DNA from: Candidatus Aerophobota bacterium
GTDB taxonomy: Bacteria; Aerophobota; Aerophobia; Aerophobales; B3-G15
Assembly: GCA_003648845.1 (NCBI GenBank)
Contig: QMQA01000072.1
Location: forward strand, 1-6,510
Direction of reading: 5' to 3'
DNA length: 6,510 nucleotides
The notes beneath the pieces were generated by a model. That model did not search any database. It had not been told where the DNA came from and was given only the letters and a program-made list of their open reading frames with translations. Below are positions 4,986 through 6,510 of the stretch, piece by piece. Numbering within the stretch: the stretch's first letter is position 1; each line of letters begins with the position of its first letter. The translations under genes were made by a program, and so were the position numbers.

Positions 4986-6326
4986 ATGGAAAAGGTGAAG
5001 GTTGGTCTGGTGGCAGTGGCAAGTCATGTTGAGAGTGGAGGGGAAAGGGCAGAGGGAATTCTCAAAGAGGCCAGAGAGCAACTGGAAAGTTATGGGCTAA
5101 ACGTGAAGATGGGTAAAAGGATAATATGGAACTGCGGTGATGCAGTAAAGGTGGGAGAGAGTTTATCTAAGGAAAGAGTGGATGTTCTTGTGGTAATTCA
5201 TGCTACCTGGGTGCAGGATACAATTCAATATATCTTAATGAATACGGTAAGATCTCCTTTAGTTTTATGGGCTCTTCCTTTTGTAGAAACTTTTTCCATT
5301 GGTTGTGTTCAGCATTTTGGGAGCATTTTGCGGGAAAGGGGTGTCTTTTATAAGTATGCATATGGTTTACCAGAGGATAAAGAAGTTATCTCATCAATAG
5401 CTGATTTTTCCTCTGTAGCAAAAGTTTTCCAGGATTTGAAGGAAATCAAAATTGGTTTAATTGGTCCAAGGCAAACCTGGCGAGCTGCTGGTCCTCAGGA
5501 TATGACTCATGAGGAATGGGATCTAACAGATTGTTTTGGTGTAACCATTGTTCATATTGAAATGGATGAGTTAATTAAAAAAGCTGAGGAAAAAAGCGAG
5601 AAAGAAGCTGATGAAGTCTTACAGAAAATGAGACAAAGTAAAAGATTAGGAAAAATTGAAGTAGGGGAGGAACGTTTAATTTACGCCAGTAAGGTATACT
5701 TAGCGATTAAGGATCTATTTGAAACATACAGCCTTACTGCAGCTGCAGCAGAATGTTATCCAGAATACGGTGGCCTGGTAAATCTTCCCTCCTCCTGGCT
5801 GGCAGATGAGGATATTATTTTGGATACCGAAGGAGATTTAGGTCACACCACTCTTATGCTTATCCTGCAGAAGTTAGGAAAAGGTGGTCCTGTGGCACTG
5901 GGGGAGGCAGGAAAACTTGACCCGGGAGAAGGCTGTATATGGCTTTCACATGAGGGAAGCTCAGCTCATTCCTTTGCTGAGAATCTTTCCCTGGTTCATA
6001 TAACTCCAGGAGGGGAGAGGGGAACAGTTGTTGGTTTTCCATTTAGACCAATACCAGAGGTTACAGTGGCAGGTCTTTGTGGCAAAAAAGGTACCTACAG
6101 GATGCTCATTGCTAAAGGGGAAACTAAGTCTATTACCGAGAAAGAATGGATAGATGGTGGAAGGAAACTTTTGGTAAAGCTTTGCCTAAGTTGTAGCACA
6201 AAAGAACCATTTGATAAGATGCTCTCTGAAGGAATAGACCATCATTTACTTTTGAAGGAGGGAAATCTCACCTCTCAACTCATGGATTTGTGTGACCTTT
6301 TAGGGGTGAAGAAAGTTTGCCTTTAG
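4986..6326 (+). CDS. L-fucose/L-arabinose isomerase-like protein (short form)
   Basis: A 446-residue cytosolic protein of the FucI/AraA fold, predicted to be a metal-dependent aldose-ketose isomerase. The N-terminal Rossmann-like domain starts KVGLVAVASH, and a second begins near 154 (IKIGLIGPR). The C-terminal catalytic region carries TEGDLGHT (E282), ALGEAG (E307), WLSHEG (H322) and GIDHHLLL (H419/H420). The spacings 25, 15 and 97-98 closely follow the Mn ligands remembered for E. coli AraA (E306, E333, H350, H450: 27, 17, 100), so an active metal site is likely. FucI uses Asp where E307 sits, so this site looks more AraA-like. It is shorter than AraA (about 500) and FucI (about 590). It has ten cysteines, including a C400-x2-C403 pair, which is unusual for a cytosolic sugar isomerase. 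As last gene of the operon it would supply the ketose for the FGGY kinase. Substrate is unknown, and a divergent non-isomerase role cannot be excluded. Confidence 0.78.
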   Translation: MEKVKVGLVAVASHVESGGERAEGILKEAREQLESYGLNVKMGKRIIWNCGDAVKVGESLSKERVDVLVVIHATWVQDTIQYILMNTVRSPLVLWALPFVETFSIGCVQHFGSILRERGVFYKYAYGLPEDKEVISSIADFSSVAKVFQDLKEIKIGLIGPRQTWRAAGPQDMTHEEWDLTDCFGVTIVHIEMDELIKKAEEKSEKEADEVLQKMRQSKRLGKIEVGEERLIYASKVYLAIKDLFETYSLTAAAAECYPEYGGLVNLPSSWLADEDIILDTEGDLGHTTLMLILQKLGKGGPVALGEAGKLDPGEGCIWLSHEGSSAHSFAENLSLVHITPGGERGTVVGFPFRPIPEVTVAGLCGKKGTYRMLIAKGETKSITEKEWIDGGRKLLVKLCLSCSTKEPFDKMLSEGIDHHLLLKEGNLTSQLMDLCDLLGVKKVCL

Positions 6327-6339
6327 CCGTTTTTTAGAT

Positions 6340-6382
6340 AAGTTGGTGTAATGTCTCTCAAGTGAGACAAGGCACACAACTT
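6340..6382 (+). other. Long imperfect hairpin after the operon, possible end-of-transcript element
   Basis: AAGTTG (6340-6345) pairs with CAACTT (6377-6382), TGT (6347-6349) with ACA (6374-6376), and TGTCTC (6352-6357) with GAGACA (6364-6369) around a six-base loop, giving 15 base pairs with a bulge and a small internal loop. It starts 13 bases after the isomerase stop. No T-run follows (GCATAAATCC), so it is not a standard intrinsic terminator; a T6 run (6330-6335) lies before it instead. It could be a 3'-end stabilising structure, a factor-dependent terminator region, or a regulator-binding inverted repeat for the next gene. Confidence 0.4.
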
Positions 6383-6409
6383 GCATAAATCCTAAACTGT
6401 AGATATAGT

Positions 6410-6425
6410 AAAGTAGAACTCTACT
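6410..6425 (+). repeat. Small inverted repeat in the spacer before the next gene
   Basis: AGTAG-AACT-CTACT is a perfect 5-bp stem with a four-base loop in the middle of the spacer. It is too short to interpret alone. It may belong to a structured leader together with the hairpin immediately downstream. Confidence 0.3.
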
Positions 6426-6438
6426 CAAATAAAGGCAG

Positions 6439-6464
6439 CCTCCTTTTAAGGACAAAAAGAGAGG
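6439..6464 (+). promoter_or_regulatory. Leader hairpin that could compete with Shine-Dalgarno sequestration
   Basis: CCTCCTTTT (6439-6447) pairs with AAAAGAGAGG (6455-6464) through nine base pairs with one bulged A, leaving a seven-base loop AAGGACA. The same CCTCCTT (6439-6445) is an exact complement of the ribosome binding site AAGGAGG at 6478-6484, and pairing extends to nine pairs with a G-T and an A-T. The two foldings exclude each other, which is the arrangement expected of a translational switch. Any perfect Shine-Dalgarno can find a complement by chance, so this remains tentative. Confidence 0.35.
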
Positions 6465-6477
6465 ATAAGTCGTAAGC

Positions 6478-6485
6478 AAGGAGGT
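6478..6485 (+). promoter_or_regulatory. Perfect ribosome binding site of the gene entering from the right edge
   Basis: AAGGAGGT ends seven bases before the ATG at 6493. Its strength and spacing make a real gene start at 6493 likely although only six codons are visible. Confidence 0.65.
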
Positions 6486-6492
6486 TAAAGGG

Positions 6493-6510
6493 ATGCTCAT
6501 AATAGGTGAA
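6493..6510 (+). CDS. Start of an unidentified gene, truncated by the right window edge
   Basis: Only six codons are visible, reading MLIIGE. The perfect AAGGAGGT seven bases upstream supports a true start. This N-terminus is typical of pterin-binding methyltransferases of the MtrH/AcsE/dihydropteroate-synthase-like family, which often begin M-[LI]-I-I-G-E-[RK]-[IL]-N. Six residues are far too few for an assignment. It is on the same strand as the sugar operon, 166 bases downstream, and may be a separate unit with its own leader. Confidence 0.5.

Noticed and set aside
6300..6500. Minus-strand 66-codon frame across the spacer after the operon
   Set aside because: It overlaps the isomerase end, both hairpins and the next gene's ribosome site, and has no recognisable protein features.
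1..6510. CRISPR array, tRNA, rRNA or phage genes
   Set aside because: No regularly spaced repeats of CRISPR type, no tRNA-like cloverleaf and no rRNA or phage protein motifs were seen on either strand.

Overview
The window reads as AT-rich chromosomal DNA from a bacterium. Shine-Dalgarno sequences are strong (AAGGAG, AGGAGGGG, GGAGGT, AAGGAGGT), genes are tightly packed, and codons are A/T-leaning with many Lys and Glu. The gene content suggests an anaerobic, possibly thermophilic, sugar-using lineage, for instance Atribacterota, Thermotogota, Aerophobota or a deep Firmicute. That placement is inference; nothing here fixes the taxon.

Layout. Positions 1-719 (minus strand) hold a dying insertion-sequence transposase. 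Its N-terminal zinc ribbon and ribosome binding site are intact, but it carries a TGA-TAG double stop, a frameshift, and an internal deletion that removed the part expected to hold the second catalytic Asp. It runs off the left edge. Positions 720-1330 are a gene-free, AT-rich stretch with several palindromes and direct repeats, and with promoter-like sequence just before the first gene. Positions 1331-6326 are five same-strand genes: an FGGY-family carbohydrate kinase, a small cupin, a DhnA/LsrF-type class I aldolase, a GntR-family (HutC/UTRA) regulator, and a short L-fucose/L-arabinose isomerase-like protein. Gaps are 32-51 nt and no convincing terminator separates them, so they look like one operon. 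Positions 6327-6492 are a spacer with two hairpins. A new gene starts at 6493 behind a perfect AAGGAGGT; only MLIIGE is visible.

How the genes may work together. Isomerase, kinase and aldolase form the classic logic of sugar breakdown: aldose to ketose, ketose to ketose phosphate, then cleavage to C3 fragments or similar. The cupin could handle a ring form or tautomer of the substrate, and the UTRA-domain regulator would sense the sugar or its phosphate. The substrate cannot be read from the sequence. No transporter lies inside the window. The combination differs from the textbook fuc, rha, ara and lsr operons, so an uncharacterised sugar pathway is the most interesting possibility here.
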